A stretch of 64,000 nt of DNA from Anodontia alba (lineage: Eukaryota > Mollusca > Bivalvia > Lucinida > Lucinidae), in assembly GCA_964016985.1 (NCBI GenBank), contig OZ024831.1, positions 85,764,095-85,828,094 of the forward strand, written 5' to 3'. The notes under the pieces are model-generated. The model searched no databases and was not told where the DNA came from. It saw nothing but the letters and a program-made list of their open reading frames with translations. Below are positions 45,045 through 55,044 of the stretch, piece after piece. How positions within the stretch are numbered: position 1 is the stretch's first letter; each line of letters opens with the position of its first letter. The position numbers were made by a program, and so were the translations under genes.

Positions 45045-45770
45045 GATCGTTTACAACCCAGCCATAGTATACAACCGCCAAAATTTCCTAAAGGTTTTGC
45101 TTGTTTGTGTTGAGGTTTTACGGCCCAGTCAACCCAATGGGGTCATGTCGAGCGAACGCGGTCAGTTTACCTAACCGCACGTTTACTGGGCAGGCTTAGT
45201 CCTCTAAGCGGTTAACCAGTATTGTGCACATTCTTTCGCCAGAAACTGACAACTGCCCTTCTTGAATCAGCGGAAGGGAGAGAATGATCGTAGAAAATAT
45301 TTCATGATCAATCTCAACGAAAGAATGTTGCCGACCTCGGCGGGGATTGAACCCGCGACCTCCTGGTCTCCAGTCGGACGGCGCATCCAACTGAGCCACC
45401 GAGGCCGGCTTCCTAAAGGTAGTTAGGTAGTTGTCCTAAAGGTAGTTAGGTAGTCGTCGAACCGCGAATAAGACGAAATTCAGGTAATGGTTATTCATAG
45501 ACGTGCTATGACGTCAGAGTGCTGTTGATAGAAGGGTTATCTATAAAACCTGTACTGAGACATTTGGAACATTGGCAAACAGTGCAAACTAAGATCAGAC
45601 GCCAGAGAACTGGCGTCTGATCAAGGTCTGCACTGTTTGCTTACATTAGAGGAAGTTAAGGATTAAATTAGATAGTCTAAAGTCCTCGTTCAGGACCATT
45701 TTCCCAACCTACACTCAGAGACAATCTACCTACCAGTGCTGTCAGTGCTTTGATTAGATTATTTCCCACA
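45045..45770 (+). mobile_element. Family R element split by a full-length SINE
   Basis: Same ordered blocks as 11755-12140 (CAGCCATAGTATACAA, GACGTCAGAGTGCTG, GGGTTATCTATAAAACCTG, an E hairpin with GACGCCAGAGAACTGGCGTC, GGACCATTTTCCCAAC, CAGTGCTGTCAGTGCTTTG). A short local duplication (CCTAAAGGTAGTTAGGTAG) follows the SINE. Confidence 0.85.
45096..45409 (-). mobile_element. tRNA-derived SINE, full length, with target-site duplication
   Basis: On the minus strand the head GCCTCGGTGGCTCAGTTGG contains an A box and GGTTCAATCCC a B box, as in a tRNA gene (internal Pol III promoter). The tail ends in a CAACACAAACAAGCAAA stretch. The 11-bp duplication TTCCTAAAGGT flanks it at 45085-45095 and 45410-45420. 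Confidence 0.95.
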
Positions 45771-45884
45771 AGTTTCGGAAGCTACGATAATCGATCAAAC
45801 TTGATAAACAGGGTCAATAATAAATCGGAACAGAACCGCCAAAGAGACAATCTCCCCAATCGGTCCGCAATTTAAGGGAACTGG

Positions 45885-46095
45885 ATACACTTAACAGATT
45901 GTCCGCCGTTTTTTGTTTGTTTTTGGTTTACAAGGGAGCCAGCTTTGTGGCTTTCTGTTTGCTATCTCGCACGCCAAAACCCGTCTGAAATGGGTTCATT
46001 AACAAAAACAGAACTTGTTCCCAAGGGGAGAAAATTATTTCCTTTTAGAGGAGATCCCTTTTCAGAAGGGAGGCCAAAAACGATTTTGACAGAGA
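45885..46095. mobile_element. Family G foldback element
   Basis: ACTGGATACACTTAACAGAT, CAAGGGAGCCAGCTTTGTGG, AAGGGGAGAAAATTATTTCC, CTTTTCAGAAGGGAGGCC; moderately decayed. Confidence 0.6.
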
Positions 46096-46339
46096 ACTGC
46101 TGCTGGAGCTAATAAACTACCAAGGTGTATCGGATAATCGATTAATTGATCGATATATTCCACGAAAATGATTTATCATTACTTATTTGCTAATAATCGA
46201 TCATTTGATTTCTGTGTTTGCTACTTTAACATATTTACCCTTAGTATTCAAACACCTCAATTCCTTACCATACTTAATCTAAAATTTGATACAAGTACAA
46301 TTTACTACCCACTGTTGTGCCTAAAAATAGCTGGATGAG

Positions 46340-46402
46340 TGGTAAACAGTGTAGACCCTGATGAGAGATGGGTCTACACTGTTTGCTCAGGCCTGTCTGA
46401 CC
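46340..46402. repeat. Family E hairpin with a short centre
   Basis: GGTAAACAGTGTAGACCCTG then ATGGGTCTACACTGTTTGCT; most of the inner arms are deleted. Confidence 0.8.
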
Positions 46403-46776
46403 AAATACATACACAATAAAATGTAACATATGGTAAGAGTCATGCTCAGACAGACAGTTAAAATTATGATCAAATTTTCAGTGATTACTAATCAATTATA
46501 ATGGCAGGACTGATAATCGATTATCTTTGCAGCTCTGATTAGCCAGCCTTAGTATATTGAGTTGATGCCATATTTTACTCAAATCCATCTGGCTGTTTCG
46601 AAGCAGGTGTAATTTAAAGAGTTTTTCTTTAAACCGAACTGTTACCATGGCAACAAATAAAAACTATAGCTAAAAAGGAAAACTTTAAAGAAGTCAACCA
46701 AAAGGCATTACTGCTAAGTTTAGTTCAAAATGATTATTTGTTTTTGTTTCAGGGTCGATATTGTTTAACTGTATAA

Positions 46777-47001
46777 ATGTACAGCGAATCCGAAATAGTC
46801 AATCGACTTAAACTCCATAAACTGGGTACAATAACACCCAATGGACATTTTAATGTTAAGTTTCAGAGGCTCAAGAGGACATGTCATTCAGATATGTTCG
46901 AACAATTAGAAACGGCAGGTATCCATAAAACTATTAGAGGATCACATAGAAGATTAATTACTACCAAATTTAGTTCAAATATATTCATAAAATTAATTTA
47001 G
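46777..47001 (+). CDS. Possible small ORF after a splice acceptor, unknown protein
   Basis: A strong acceptor (TTTGTTTTTGTTTCAG) ends at 46752. A 74-codon frame starts at ATG 46777, with an in-frame stop just upstream, and ends before the 49-bp repeat array. The peptide is basic (MYSESEIVNRLKLHKLGTIT...), with no family I recognise. It could be the coding exon of a small gene with a 5' non-coding exon, or chance. Confidence 0.25.
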   Translation: MYSESEIVNRLKLHKLGTITPNGHFNVKFQRLKRTCHSDMFEQLETAGIHKTIRGSHRRLITTKFSSNIFIKLI

Positions 47002-47064
47002 AGACATTGTTTAACAATTTTCTCGTAACAAGTATATGTGATTGTCTTGCCACCATACGATTCA

Positions 47065-47550
47065 TAAACTGATTGAATGATGAGATTCAGAAATGACTGA
47101 ACATTGCCGTTCATAAAGTGATTAAATGATGAGATTCAGACATGACAGAACATTGCCGTTCATAAATTGATTGAATAACGAGATTCATAACTGAATGAAC
47201 GATGCGGTTTATAAACTACATAAAATAATGAGATTTACAAATGGCTGAACGATGTTGGTTCATAAACTTGAATTATGAGATTCTTAAACTGAATGGACGA
47301 TGCGGTTTACAAGCTGATTGAATGAGGATGTTCATAAATGGATGAACGATGAGGTTCATAAACTTGATGAGTTATGAGAATCATAAATGACTGAACGATG
47401 CGGTACATAGATTGACTGAATGATGAGTTCATAAATGACTGAACTTCAGTGATTTTGATAAACGTATTGAATGATGAGAATCATAAATGAGTGAACAATG
47501 CACAATGCGGATCACACACTGATTGAAAGATAAACTTCATAAAACATAAA
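47065..47550 (+). repeat. 49-bp minisatellite, about 10 copies
   Basis: Unit CATAAACTGATTGAATGATG, AGATTCATAAATGACTGAAC and GATGCGGTT, with units of 47-51 bp. The last units are more diverged. A SINE follows directly. Confidence 0.95.
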
Positions 47551-47576
47551 CAAAAATGGAATTACACGAGTTCACA

Positions 47577-47882
47577 GGCCTGCCTCGGTGGCTCAGTTGG
47601 ATGCGCCGTCCGACTGGAGACCAGGAGTTCGCGAGTTCATCCCCCGCTGAGGTCGGCAACATTCTTTCGTGGAGATTGATCATGAAATATTTTCTACGGT
47701 CATTCTCTCCCTTCCGCTGATTCAAGTAGGGTAGTTGTCAGTTTCTGGCGAAAGAATGTGCACAATACTGGTTAACCGCTTAGAGGACTAAGCCTGTCCA
47801 GTAAACGTGTGGTTTGGTAAACTGACCGCGCTCGACATGACCCCATTGGGTTGACTGGGCCGTAAAACCTCAACACAAACAA
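47577..47882 (+). mobile_element. tRNA-derived SINE, full length, with target-site duplication
   Basis: Head GCCTCGGTGGCTCAGTTGG, B-box region GAGTTCGCGAGTTCATCCCC, tail CCTCAACACAAACAAAC. ACACG(A/G)GTTCACA flanks it at 47564-47576 and 47883-47895. The short minus-strand frame inside it is a recurrent SINE-derived frame, not a gene. Confidence 0.95.
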
Positions 47883-47924
47883 ACACGGGTTCACATACTC
47901 AGGCACGCCATAGGAAAAGTTCGT

Positions 47925-48120
47925 GTGTGTGTGTGGGGGGGGGGGGGGGGGATTATTGGAACAGTGAAGGCGAAGATGAGCTTCCATTTAGTCTGATCAT
48001 GGTCATCGTTGTCCATTTCCAGAATCACTGGATACTGTACATTATATATCGACTTGCAGCAAAGTCCTTAGAATGTATGCCCCCCCACCCCCGCCCCAGC
48101 CCCTGGTTGCTCTAGAGTTG
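47925..48120. repeat. (GT)n/poly-G tract and short non-coding spacer
   Basis: GTGTGTGTGTG runs into about 16 G at 47935-47951. The remainder shows no feature. Confidence 0.8.
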
Positions 48121-48193
48121 TTACTGTAATGTATGGTTCCCCAAGACTCATTCTCATGGCGAGACTCCCACTGTAGTAACTAAAGAATCTTTT

Positions 48194-48406
48194 TTAACCC
48201 TTCTCTTGCTGAACACGACATGCCCTGTTTTAGCAAACAGTGTAGATCCAGATCAGTTGGCTTCTGAAGAAGCCAACTGATCTGTATCTGCACTGTTTGT
48301 CATTAAATATGTGAATTTCTATCAAAAAACCGGATCAAGTAATCTGACTGGCTGGAAATTAGAAGTGGGTGTGGCATCTTCATTCATTCAGCATGACAAA
48401 AGTTAA
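48194..48406 (+). mobile_element. Family E-long MITE with TTAA termini
   Basis: Starts TTAACCCTTCTCTTGCTGAA and ends TTCAGCATGACAAAAGTTAA. The internal E hairpin has an altered but still paired centre (CAGTTGGCTTC ... GAAGCCAACTG). About 213 bp. Confidence 0.9.
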
Positions 48407-48409
48407 GGG

Positions 48410-48628
48410 GACTGACCACTTGATAGATTTTCCTTCTTTTCTTACAAGGGAGCCAACTTTTCTGACTCCCTCTCTTCTTTCCTACACACCAACCCCTTTG
48501 TAAAAGGGATCATTTCTAAAAGGAAATGATTTGCTCACACTAAAGCAAATCATTTTCTTTTAGAGTAGACCCCTGTTTTGGAAAGTAAATGATTTCCTTT
48601 TAGAGCAGATCCCCTTTCAGGGGCTGGA
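48410..48628. mobile_element. Family G foldback element
   Basis: CAAGGGAGCCAACTTTTCTG; TAAAAGGAAATGATTTGCTC paired with GAGCAAATC-like GCAAATCATTTTCTTTTAGA; a further duplicated arm at 48580-48610. Confidence 0.7.
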
Positions 48629-48644
48629 GGTACAACAAGAGTTT

Positions 48645-48758
48645 TCATAGAGCTGCCTCCCTTAAAAACTGTGCCCAGTCCATTTCATACATGCTGTCTC
48701 CACTTAATGCTGTCTGTCTCCCTTGCCACTTCCTAATTATCTCCTTTCCACACACAAG
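48645..48758 (-). CDS. Candidate terminal exon, unknown protein
   Basis: The minus strand has a convincing acceptor (AATATTTTTCAG). An open 37-codon frame in phase 0 follows, reading LVCGKEIIRKWQGRQTALSG, then DSMYEMDWAQFLREAAL and a stop. The residue mix is protein-like, but no family is recognised. The phase would accept the donor of the 50839-51147 candidate; it does not fit the phase-1 donor at 54755 directly. Confidence 0.35.
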   Translation of the reverse strand, partial: LVCGKEIIRKWQGRQTALSGDSMYEMDWAQFLREAAL

Positions 48759-48894
48759 CTGAAAAATATTTAATACATACATTAATGAATCTCTCAAGAA
48801 CACAGAAGTTGAAAAGTCTGCTATGCATATGACAGGCATTTTTGTTTATTAGCATTTTATTCATATAATAATACTTGTTTTGTTTTTACTAGAT

Positions 48895-49170
48895 TTTTAT
48901 GTTTTTTTTTGTTTTTTTTTTTTGTTTTTTTTTTCTTTTCGTTTTTCTTATTCCATTAAGCAAGAGTTTTCTTTTAATATACCTATTTTCAAGTTTAATA
49001 AAACAAAACAGATTAGTTCGTTTTTGCTTTGAAAATAATCTTTATTGCGTTTATTATATAAGAATTACACGTCGTATTTTAAAATGATATTTAACCTTAC
49101 TAGTAATATGAAATTTTGCGCCATCAGAAATATTTGGCTTTTTATGGGTACATGTATGCCATATAAAATT
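48895..49170. other. T-rich tract and AT-rich spacer
   Basis: TTTTTTTTGTTTT repeats at 48899-48945, then featureless AT-rich DNA. Confidence 0.6.
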
Positions 49171-49189
49171 GTTGAGGAAGAATATTTCA

Positions 49190-49345
49190 TGATAATTCTA
49201 GGATAATTTTCTTTATTTCTGCATAAAACATATATTGTGTGTACACATTAGAAGCGCCTCGGTGAGGCGCTTCTAATGAGTACCCACAAGATATGTTTTT
49301 ATGCAGAACTAGAGAAAATTATCCGAGAATTATTATCAAATATAC
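49190..49345. repeat. Shared-core hairpin with long extra arms
   Basis: Core TTAGAAGCGCCTCGGTGAGG and its complement, with GCATAAAACATATTGTG-type arms and outer ATAATTCTAGGATAATTTTC paired with AAAATTATCCGAGAATTAT. The total foldback is about 145 bp. Confidence 0.85.
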
Positions 49346-50020
49346 CTCCTTAGTTTCAAGTCATCTAAATGCTCGTATAACTTCAGAGCGGATAAAAATT
49401 ACCAGACGACATCTAAAAATATTTACGCAACATTTTATAAGACTCTTATCCGATTTATATTATTTGATACTCTATCAGGCAAAAAGAGGCATTAGCACAC
49501 AGCGAAGGTTCATATCAGTCTGTGCATTTGATATTCGCTGATATTCGCTGCTTGTTCATCGGAAGCCGATAAAGTAGCGAAATATGACGAAAGCCCGAAT
49601 TAGACCTATATTAACCTTAAAGGTTGCTAACGGAGTTAATTTTGATGTGACAAAAATCACAGGAGCCACACTTTTGTTTCATAATGTATTATTGTAATCA
49701 ATCTGTTGTCCGTAAAAGTGATTAGAATAAGTGGTCTGATACTCTAATAAAAGTCAAAAAGGATTGCCTTTGGAAACAAAGAACACACAAACTCGGAGAC
49801 TCGGTTTGATTGAGTCTCTTACTCGGTTTGATTGAGTCTCTTCATATGCAACACTGTAGTTAGTGAGGCTGCATATGCCCCCAAGCGCCGCCTACGTTTC
49901 ACGAAAATAATTTATGCTCTCGCTTAGGTTCTGAAGAATCTGCACACTCATTGTGAAAGAAATATACATGCTTATTATATAAATACATAAAATACAAATA
50001 TACTAAAAACCTTTTAAAGT
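49345..50020. other. Non-coding stretch with a degraded family D copy
   Basis: A D-like piece at 49490-49552 (CAGCGAAGGTTCATATCAGT). Two tandem copies of ACTCGGTTTGATTGAGTCTC at 49797-49841. Nothing else recognised. Confidence 0.5.
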
Positions 50021-50022
50021 AG

Positions 50023-50223
50023 TTAACCCTTCTCTTGCTGAGCACGACATGTCCCGTCTTAGCAAACAGTGTAGATCCAGACCACTTAGCCAATTGATCT
50101 GGATCTGCACTGTTTGTCAATAAATGTGTGAATTTCTATCAAAAACCCGGATCAAGTAATCTGATTGGCTGGAAATTAAAGGTGAGCGTGGCATCTTAAT
50201 TTATTCAGCATGACAAGGGTTAA
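50023..50223 (+). mobile_element. Family E-long MITE with TTAA termini
   Basis: TTAACCCTTCTCTTGCTGAG to TTCAGCATGACAAGGGTTAA; the E hairpin inside is partly decayed. A separate decayed E copy lies at 50463-50533. Confidence 0.9.
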
Positions 50224-50609
50224 ATTATAATCACTATTTAATTATAACATTTTTACCCCACTGGCTACGTTGCCTAGTTAGAAAACTGCGTACTTAGACA
50301 ATATATTCTCCTACAATAATTTATACCACAGTCCTCAGAAGCATTTTATAGCAAACTAGGGGCAGCTTAATTTCATTTAGAAATGGTATTTTTAGACAGC
50401 AAAAAGTAAGGTTATATCAAAACTACCTCCGTAAGCAACCTTTAGTATTCAGATAGACGGGCCTTAGCAAACAGAGTAATTCCTGACCAGACACCAAAGA
50501 ACGCGGCTTTTGATCATTGTCTACACTGTTTACACTGTCGCTCATTCAGGAGCTTTTAGACACATCAAAAGGCGGTCAAATGGATTATTTTTTTTTTTCA
50601 ATTTTAGGA

Positions 50610-50783
50610 CAAGTATGGTAACTTTACTACATTCTTGCCAGACTCAATAGACGACAAATTAATATTTTTCTTATATTCCCAGAAAATATTAGACAGTTCA
50701 TGCAAATTTTCTCGTTTAGAGACAATATGCATGAAATGTCAAACCCATTTTCTCAAAAAATGAGAAAAAAAAAATTCGTCTGC

Positions 50784-50814
<31 letters not shown>

Positions 50815-50818
50815 GTAG
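50610..50818. mobile_element. Family F element with poly-T end
   Basis: Hairpin CAAATTTTCTCGTTTAGAGA ... ATGCATGAAATGTCAAA and GTCTGCTG, then about 27 T (50787-50813). Confidence 0.7.
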
Positions 50819-50838
50819 TATGCTATGCGTTTAGGTAC

Positions 50839-51147
50839 CTGAATACTTTGGGTAAGATACGGTTTATGGATCAATAGTCTCATCCGGGTCTTTCGCGGTT
50901 CGTGTAAAAATGTACATTCGGGACCCGTGATGCCAAAGCATAATGACGCAAAGTTATGTTTTTCGATGTAAATTAATCTTTCACTGCTTCTAGGGTAGAC
51001 CAGCGTCTTTTGTTCATCAAAAGCTCGAGTTACATAATTCAAAATATGTTTTTGTTTTTCTTTTAATTTACTTCCATTCCTGTTTACAAGACAGTCAAGA
51101 AACTGCTTATTTATCCTAAGTATTTGATGTACCAAATCCTTTTTCAT
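50839..51147 (-). CDS. Candidate initial exon, unknown protein
   Basis: From an ATG with A at -3, the minus strand encodes 103 residues (MKKDLVHQILRINKQFLDCL ... LLIHKPYLTQSIQ). It reaches a possible donor (TTCAG|GTACC) in phase 0. The residue mix is protein-like and not repeat-derived; the longer open frame beyond the donor is only family F and poly-T DNA. The phase matches the terminal-exon candidate at 48645-48758. No family is recognised; an old transposon fragment is an alternative. Confidence 0.35.
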
Positions 51148-51212
51148 TCTGTTTCCTTAAATTTGATCTAGTCCACTGTTACTGCCAGTTGATGTGTCAA
51201 AAACTATCGGAT

Positions 51213-51286
51213 GAGTGGCAAGCAGTGTAGATCCTGATCAGACGCCGCGTTTTGCGGCGTCTGATCTGGCTCTACACTGTTTGCAT
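51213..51286. repeat. Family E hairpin, near-perfect
   Basis: GCAAGCAGTGTAGATCCTGA, then GACGCCGCGTTTTGCGGCGT, then CTGATCTGGCTCTACACTG. Confidence 0.9.
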
Positions 51287-51289
51287 AGG

Positions 51290-51855
51290 CCTGTCCGTCC
51301 GAATGCTGCGGGTATATACGGTAATATTCTGGAAAACGTGTTTGTAAATGCAATGGCTGTAGGCGCTGTTAAAAAAAATCAAAGAGTTCATTATGGAATA
51401 TTTGCGTCATATGGATTATTTTTTGCTCTCTCAAATTCTGGCAGTGAATCTCGCCCTTTTCAATCTATACTGGAGAAGTATCTCAGAAAAAAAAATCCCA
51501 GTGCTTTTTCCCGGGGGTCGAGCCAAAACCATGCGCTTTATGACTAATGCGGCGACGTCGCCTAGCTCTGCAACATTCGTCGTCCTTACCAACTGCGTTA
51601 CCGTGAATATACAAATGCGCTTCTAACGAATACCCACAACACGTAGAGAAATCTAAAGCTGATGAAGGTGCGATTCAGTCGAAAGTAAAGGCGGTGTGGA
51701 GGGTGGGGAGTGTGTGGGGGGTCAGCTTTAGTAATGAGCGAAAAACCAAATCTTTCTCGTAGCCAAAATGATTTCTGTCCAGAAGGGGATGGAGGAAATC
51801 ACAGAAGGTAAACTTTTTATCGTGTACGAAATGTCATAACTCAGCTTTAACCTTT
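51290..51855. other. Non-coding stretch, no feature recognised
   Basis: Two overlapping plus-strand frames (51215-51547 and 51393-51626) start in or near the E hairpin and look like chance. A G-rich patch is at 51695-51722. Confidence 0.4.
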
Positions 51856-51864
51856 ACCACTCTC

Positions 51865-52030
51865 CGGGCAAATGCAGTAGATGACAGACTGGTGATATTT
51901 GTTCTTATTTTTCCCGGAAAATAGGCTTTCACGTTTCATGAAATGTAAAAGCCAATTTTCTGGAGAAAAAAAAAAAAAAAAAAAAATCAGAACGTCATCT
52001 GATGAATTTTTTTACCCAACATGCTTAGCG
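51865..52030. mobile_element. Family F element, partly deleted, with poly-A
   Basis: CCGGGCAAATGCAGTAGATG at the left, TTTCATGAAATGTAAAAGCC in the centre, and a CAGAACGTCATCTGATGAAT right end; about 22 A in between. Confidence 0.65.
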
Positions 52031-52049
52031 TTAAAGCTAGAGATATAAA

Positions 52050-52758
52050 CCCGGCAGGCACATGACGTAAATACAACGTCGCCTCAACGTCGATGCAACG
52101 TCATGACGTTGCATCGACGTTGAGGCGACGTTTTATTTTATTGTCAGCGGTGAAATCAGTGTATATCTGATGAAAATAAAAGTGGTATCAATCACTAGTG
52201 AATTGATATCGTATCATTTCACTATAGTGAATGATACGATTTATATTTTCACTCTTCGCTTTGGACGACTTCGGTTTTCTTCACTGTTTCAGAAGTGGAT
52301 GTTACCTCCACTTCAGATTTTTGAACACCTCTAACTTCTTGGTTTCTGAACTAAACTATCAAGTGCTGGTATGCATTTGCTTAGTTAGAATGTAAGGAAC
52401 ATTATGGTATCAAAATTATTTTGATTCGCCGAAACTTTTTGTTTTTTTGTCTCTCCAGCGGTTCACATGTTAAGCACTGAGCGTCGACGCCATGACGTTC
52501 ATATCTTGTTTGGTGACGTTACTTATGACGTCAGAAACGCGCATTGACGTGTGAACAATAAAATAAAAAGAAAATTTACTCTTTTTCAGTGAATACCATA
52601 AAAATTTTCATCTCGTGTAATGAAAACATTCAAATTTTCACTCGTGCTTCGCACTCGTGAAAATACTGATGTTTTCATTTCACTCGATGACAATATTTAT
52701 GGTATTCACAGCAAAAGAATAAATATCCTCTATATATTTACGTCATGTGCCCGCTGGG
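52050..52758. mobile_element. Family P foldback element, 709 bp
   Basis: Begins CCCGGCAGGCACATGACGTA and ends TACGTCATGTGCCCGCTGGG, a terminal inverted repeat of about 20 bp. Inside are further palindromes: CGTCGATGCAACGTCATGAC around 52085-52125, a TGATACGAT pair at 52195-52240, and a CACTCGTGCTTCGCACTCGT block at 52640-52660. No open frame suggests a transposase. Confidence 0.85.
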
Positions 52759-53059
52759 AAGCTATGTTTTACGCAAACAAATAATATTTCATTTTCATGC
52801 CTGAATCGTGGTAATATACATTTTATTGTATAAACTGTCAATGTTTATGCATGCATACTTTGAAACACTCAAAATACTCTATAGTTATGAGGATATCGAT
52901 CGGGATATACACAAAACATAAAATATATTTATTAATTTGGTATCTGTTGTTTAAGGTCTTAGGGCGAAAAGGTATTATAAGATGTTTATTTTTTGCCATG
53001 CTTATGCTTAGTATCTGTGATATTGAATTATATATGCGAAAGGCGGTAACTTGCAATAT

Positions 53060-53712
53060 GGGAATTTGAGAGCCAACTCTATAGCTGTAACTTTTGCGAC
53101 AAGTTGTGTTTGCTTTCCTGCACACCTTGGGTGCAAATTATTTCCTTTAAAGGGAAACACTCACAAAATATAAACTATGTCTAATGTTCAAGATACGTAC
53201 AAACGGAAAATTTTGGCGCAAGTTTTATCGAATTCCATCAAGAAATGAGGAAGTTATTGGAGTTTTTTGCTTTTGTAATTGTCAACATGGGCGCCGCCAT
53301 TTTGAATATTTAATGAGGGACTGAAAAATTCTAAAATGACAATAAAACTTTCTGTTAGACAGAAAACAATGCAATGTTAGGAAAAATAACTATTATACCA
53401 AAGAAGACATATGCAGAAAGATAGCAGTTGGTGTTTTTTGCATATGTGAGTTATTCAATTTATGCATATTTAATTGGAGCAAATGACGTCACCAACGGTC
53501 AACAATGGCGGTGCTCATTACAGCCTTGTTTGAAATCTTGAAATCTTCAAATACCTATGACTTTCTTAATTTTCAACCGATTTTGATAAAATTTGCATCA
53601 ATGTTCTCAGCTAATGTAGGTCTTTAACTTAAAACAGATCATTTATTTTTTGAGCGTTTTCCTTTAAGAGTAGAACAATTTTCAAAAGGGAGGCAAAATA
53701 ATATTGATAGCA
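53060..53712. mobile_element. Family G element split by a TTAA element
   Basis: The outer halves are G-type: GTGCAAATTATTTCC at the left, TTTTCAAAAGGGAGGCAAAA at the right. They are separated by 53151-53663. Another G relic with AATTTGCTTCC/GGGAGCAAATGATTTCC lies at 53875-53930. Confidence 0.7.
53151..53663. mobile_element. piggyBac-like non-autonomous element with TTAA target duplication
   Basis: TTAA lies at 53147-53150 and 53664-53667. Terminal inverted repeats are AGGGAAACACTCA and (from the right) AGGAAAACGCTCA. TTAA duplication is characteristic of piggyBac-type transposition. The 513-bp interior has no transposase frame. It contains GGGCGCCGCCATTTTGAA and a second ATGGCGGTG phrase. 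Confidence 0.8.
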
Positions 53713-54111
53713 TTGCTTTCCCTGAAACTATATCCATTTTCATTGATGCTTTAGATGCACCTGGCATTATAAAAAGATGAATAAATATACCTTAAAAGTT
53801 GTAGCAATTTGGCAAAAAAATAACAGACAGGAAGTTGCCTTCCTTGTACTTGGAACCTGTAAAAAGTGGGATTTCTCTTAAAGGATAGAATTTGCTTCCT
53901 TAAGAGGGAGCAAATGATTTCCTTTATGAAAAGTTCCTAATGAGAAGGAATACGGTCATTTTTATATCAGATTTATCGCTCTTAGAAGTGCATTCCTCTC
54001 CATTTAATTACTGTATTCGACCTAATTACCGCACATATTCCTATAAGCGCTCACTCAAGCAATTCCGTAGTCTTCAGATTACAGCCAGTGTACTTTTTGT
54101 CTATTTCTTTA

Positions 54112-54242
54112 TAAAGGCATATGTTGTGGGTACTCATTTGAATTGCATCGACTTGTCGATGCAATTCAATTGAGTACTCACAACATATGCGATGCAATTC
54201 AAATGAGTACCCACAACATATGCCTTTATAAAGAAAATCAGA
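54112..54242. repeat. Shared-core hairpin with a duplicated right arm
   Basis: TTTATAAAGGCATATGTTGT and GGGTACTCATTTGAATTGCA are followed by two successive returning arms (54157-54189 and 54190-54236). Only the second restores the full outer stem. Confidence 0.85.
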
Positions 54243-54445
54243 AAAAAGTCGCATAACCATCATCAAATAAGTTCTTTTCTGAACTAATAGGTACATACGT
54301 ATTTTTACCATAACTGAGTGTTCCCAGTAATTTTGAAAAACCTAAGCGCTCAGTGCGGTAATTAGGTAGAATACGGTATATTGATTTTTTGACGCTATAG
54401 CCCAATATGTACCTTGGAATCAGCCCCAGCTGCCGATGCCGGGCT

Positions 54446-54730
54446 GCATAGTGCTGATCCAGGGGTCGCCAGTTTGAATCCCTGCTCGGCCACATAACTT
54501 TCAAGGAGACTGATCAGGAAATATTTTTATGGTCATTCTGCCCTTTCTGCTGGTTCAAGGGGGTGGGGATCAGTTGACACTTACTGGCAAAAGTATGTAC
54601 ATAAGTACTGGTTACAACACTTAAAGGACTAAGTATATCTAAGAAAAAGTGTGAGTAGGCTAGGTGACCGGCTCGACAAGACCTTAACCGTGTTGACTGG
54701 GCCGTGAAACTCTAACTCAAGCAAACAAAA
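54446..54730 (+). mobile_element. Divergent tRNA-derived SINE
   Basis: Related over its whole length to the SINE at 47577: GGGGTCGCCAGTTTGAATCC (B box), ATCAGGAAATATTTTTATGG, ACTGGTTACAACACTTAAAG, GTTGACTGGGCCGTGAAACT, CTCAAGCAAACAAAA tail. It is much more diverged, so an older insertion or a sister subfamily. It lies just downstream of the exon at 54755-55003. Confidence 0.8.
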
Positions 54731-54754
54731 TCTAACTGCCGTGGAATTACTTAC

Positions 54755-55003
54755 GTGTCATGACAAAGTTGAACATAAATCTCGGGTCATCAAAGGTCAG
54801 ATCCATTTTCTCTTTTAGCTCTTGTGCTGCCTCAAACCATTTGAAGCTGTTGGGAGGGTCACGTGACGACTCTAGTGTGAGGTAGAATTTGTCTCGACAT
54901 GCATATGGGGAAGTTTTGACGTCAGTACAAGACATGAGATAGAGATATTCGGATGGATAATCACTAAAGAATACCAGGCGTTCTGTATTATCATCTTTAG
55001 TTT
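54755..55003 (-). CDS. Internal exon of an unrecognised minus-strand gene
   Basis: Acceptor TTTATAG (55004 onward) and perfect donor CAC|GTAAGT below 54755. The exon is 249 bases, phase 1 at both ends. It encodes TKDDNTERLVFFSDYPSEYL, then YLMSCTDVKTSPYACRDKFY, then PPNSFKWFEAAQELKEKMDL and TFDDPRFMFNFVMT. The composition is that of a folded globular protein with conserved-looking aromatics and two Cys. No family is recognised. The phase fits the exon at 57439-57527 exactly (both phase 1). The acceptor's pyrimidine tract is a (TTTA)n microsatellite next to a truncated family C element. Confidence 0.8.
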
Positions 55004-55004
55004 C

Positions 55005-55006
55005 TA

Positions 55007-55041
<35 letters not shown>

Positions 55042-55044
55042 ATA
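55005..55044 (+). repeat. (AAAT)n microsatellite forming the splice-acceptor tract
   Basis: About ten AAAT units on the plus strand, read as TTTA repeats on the minus strand directly before the TATAG acceptor of the 54755-55003 exon. Confidence 0.9.

Noticed and set aside
45340..45409. tRNA gene (minus strand); same idea at 47577-47650
   Set aside because: A and B boxes are present but the cloverleaf is not complete and both continue into the common SINE body with target duplications.
45196..47725. Short genes at 45196-45399 and 47537-47725
   Set aside because: Both frames are internal to SINE copies.
54051..54504. Minus-strand frames of 86 and 88 codons
   Set aside because: Cover a shared-core hairpin and the head of a divergent SINE.
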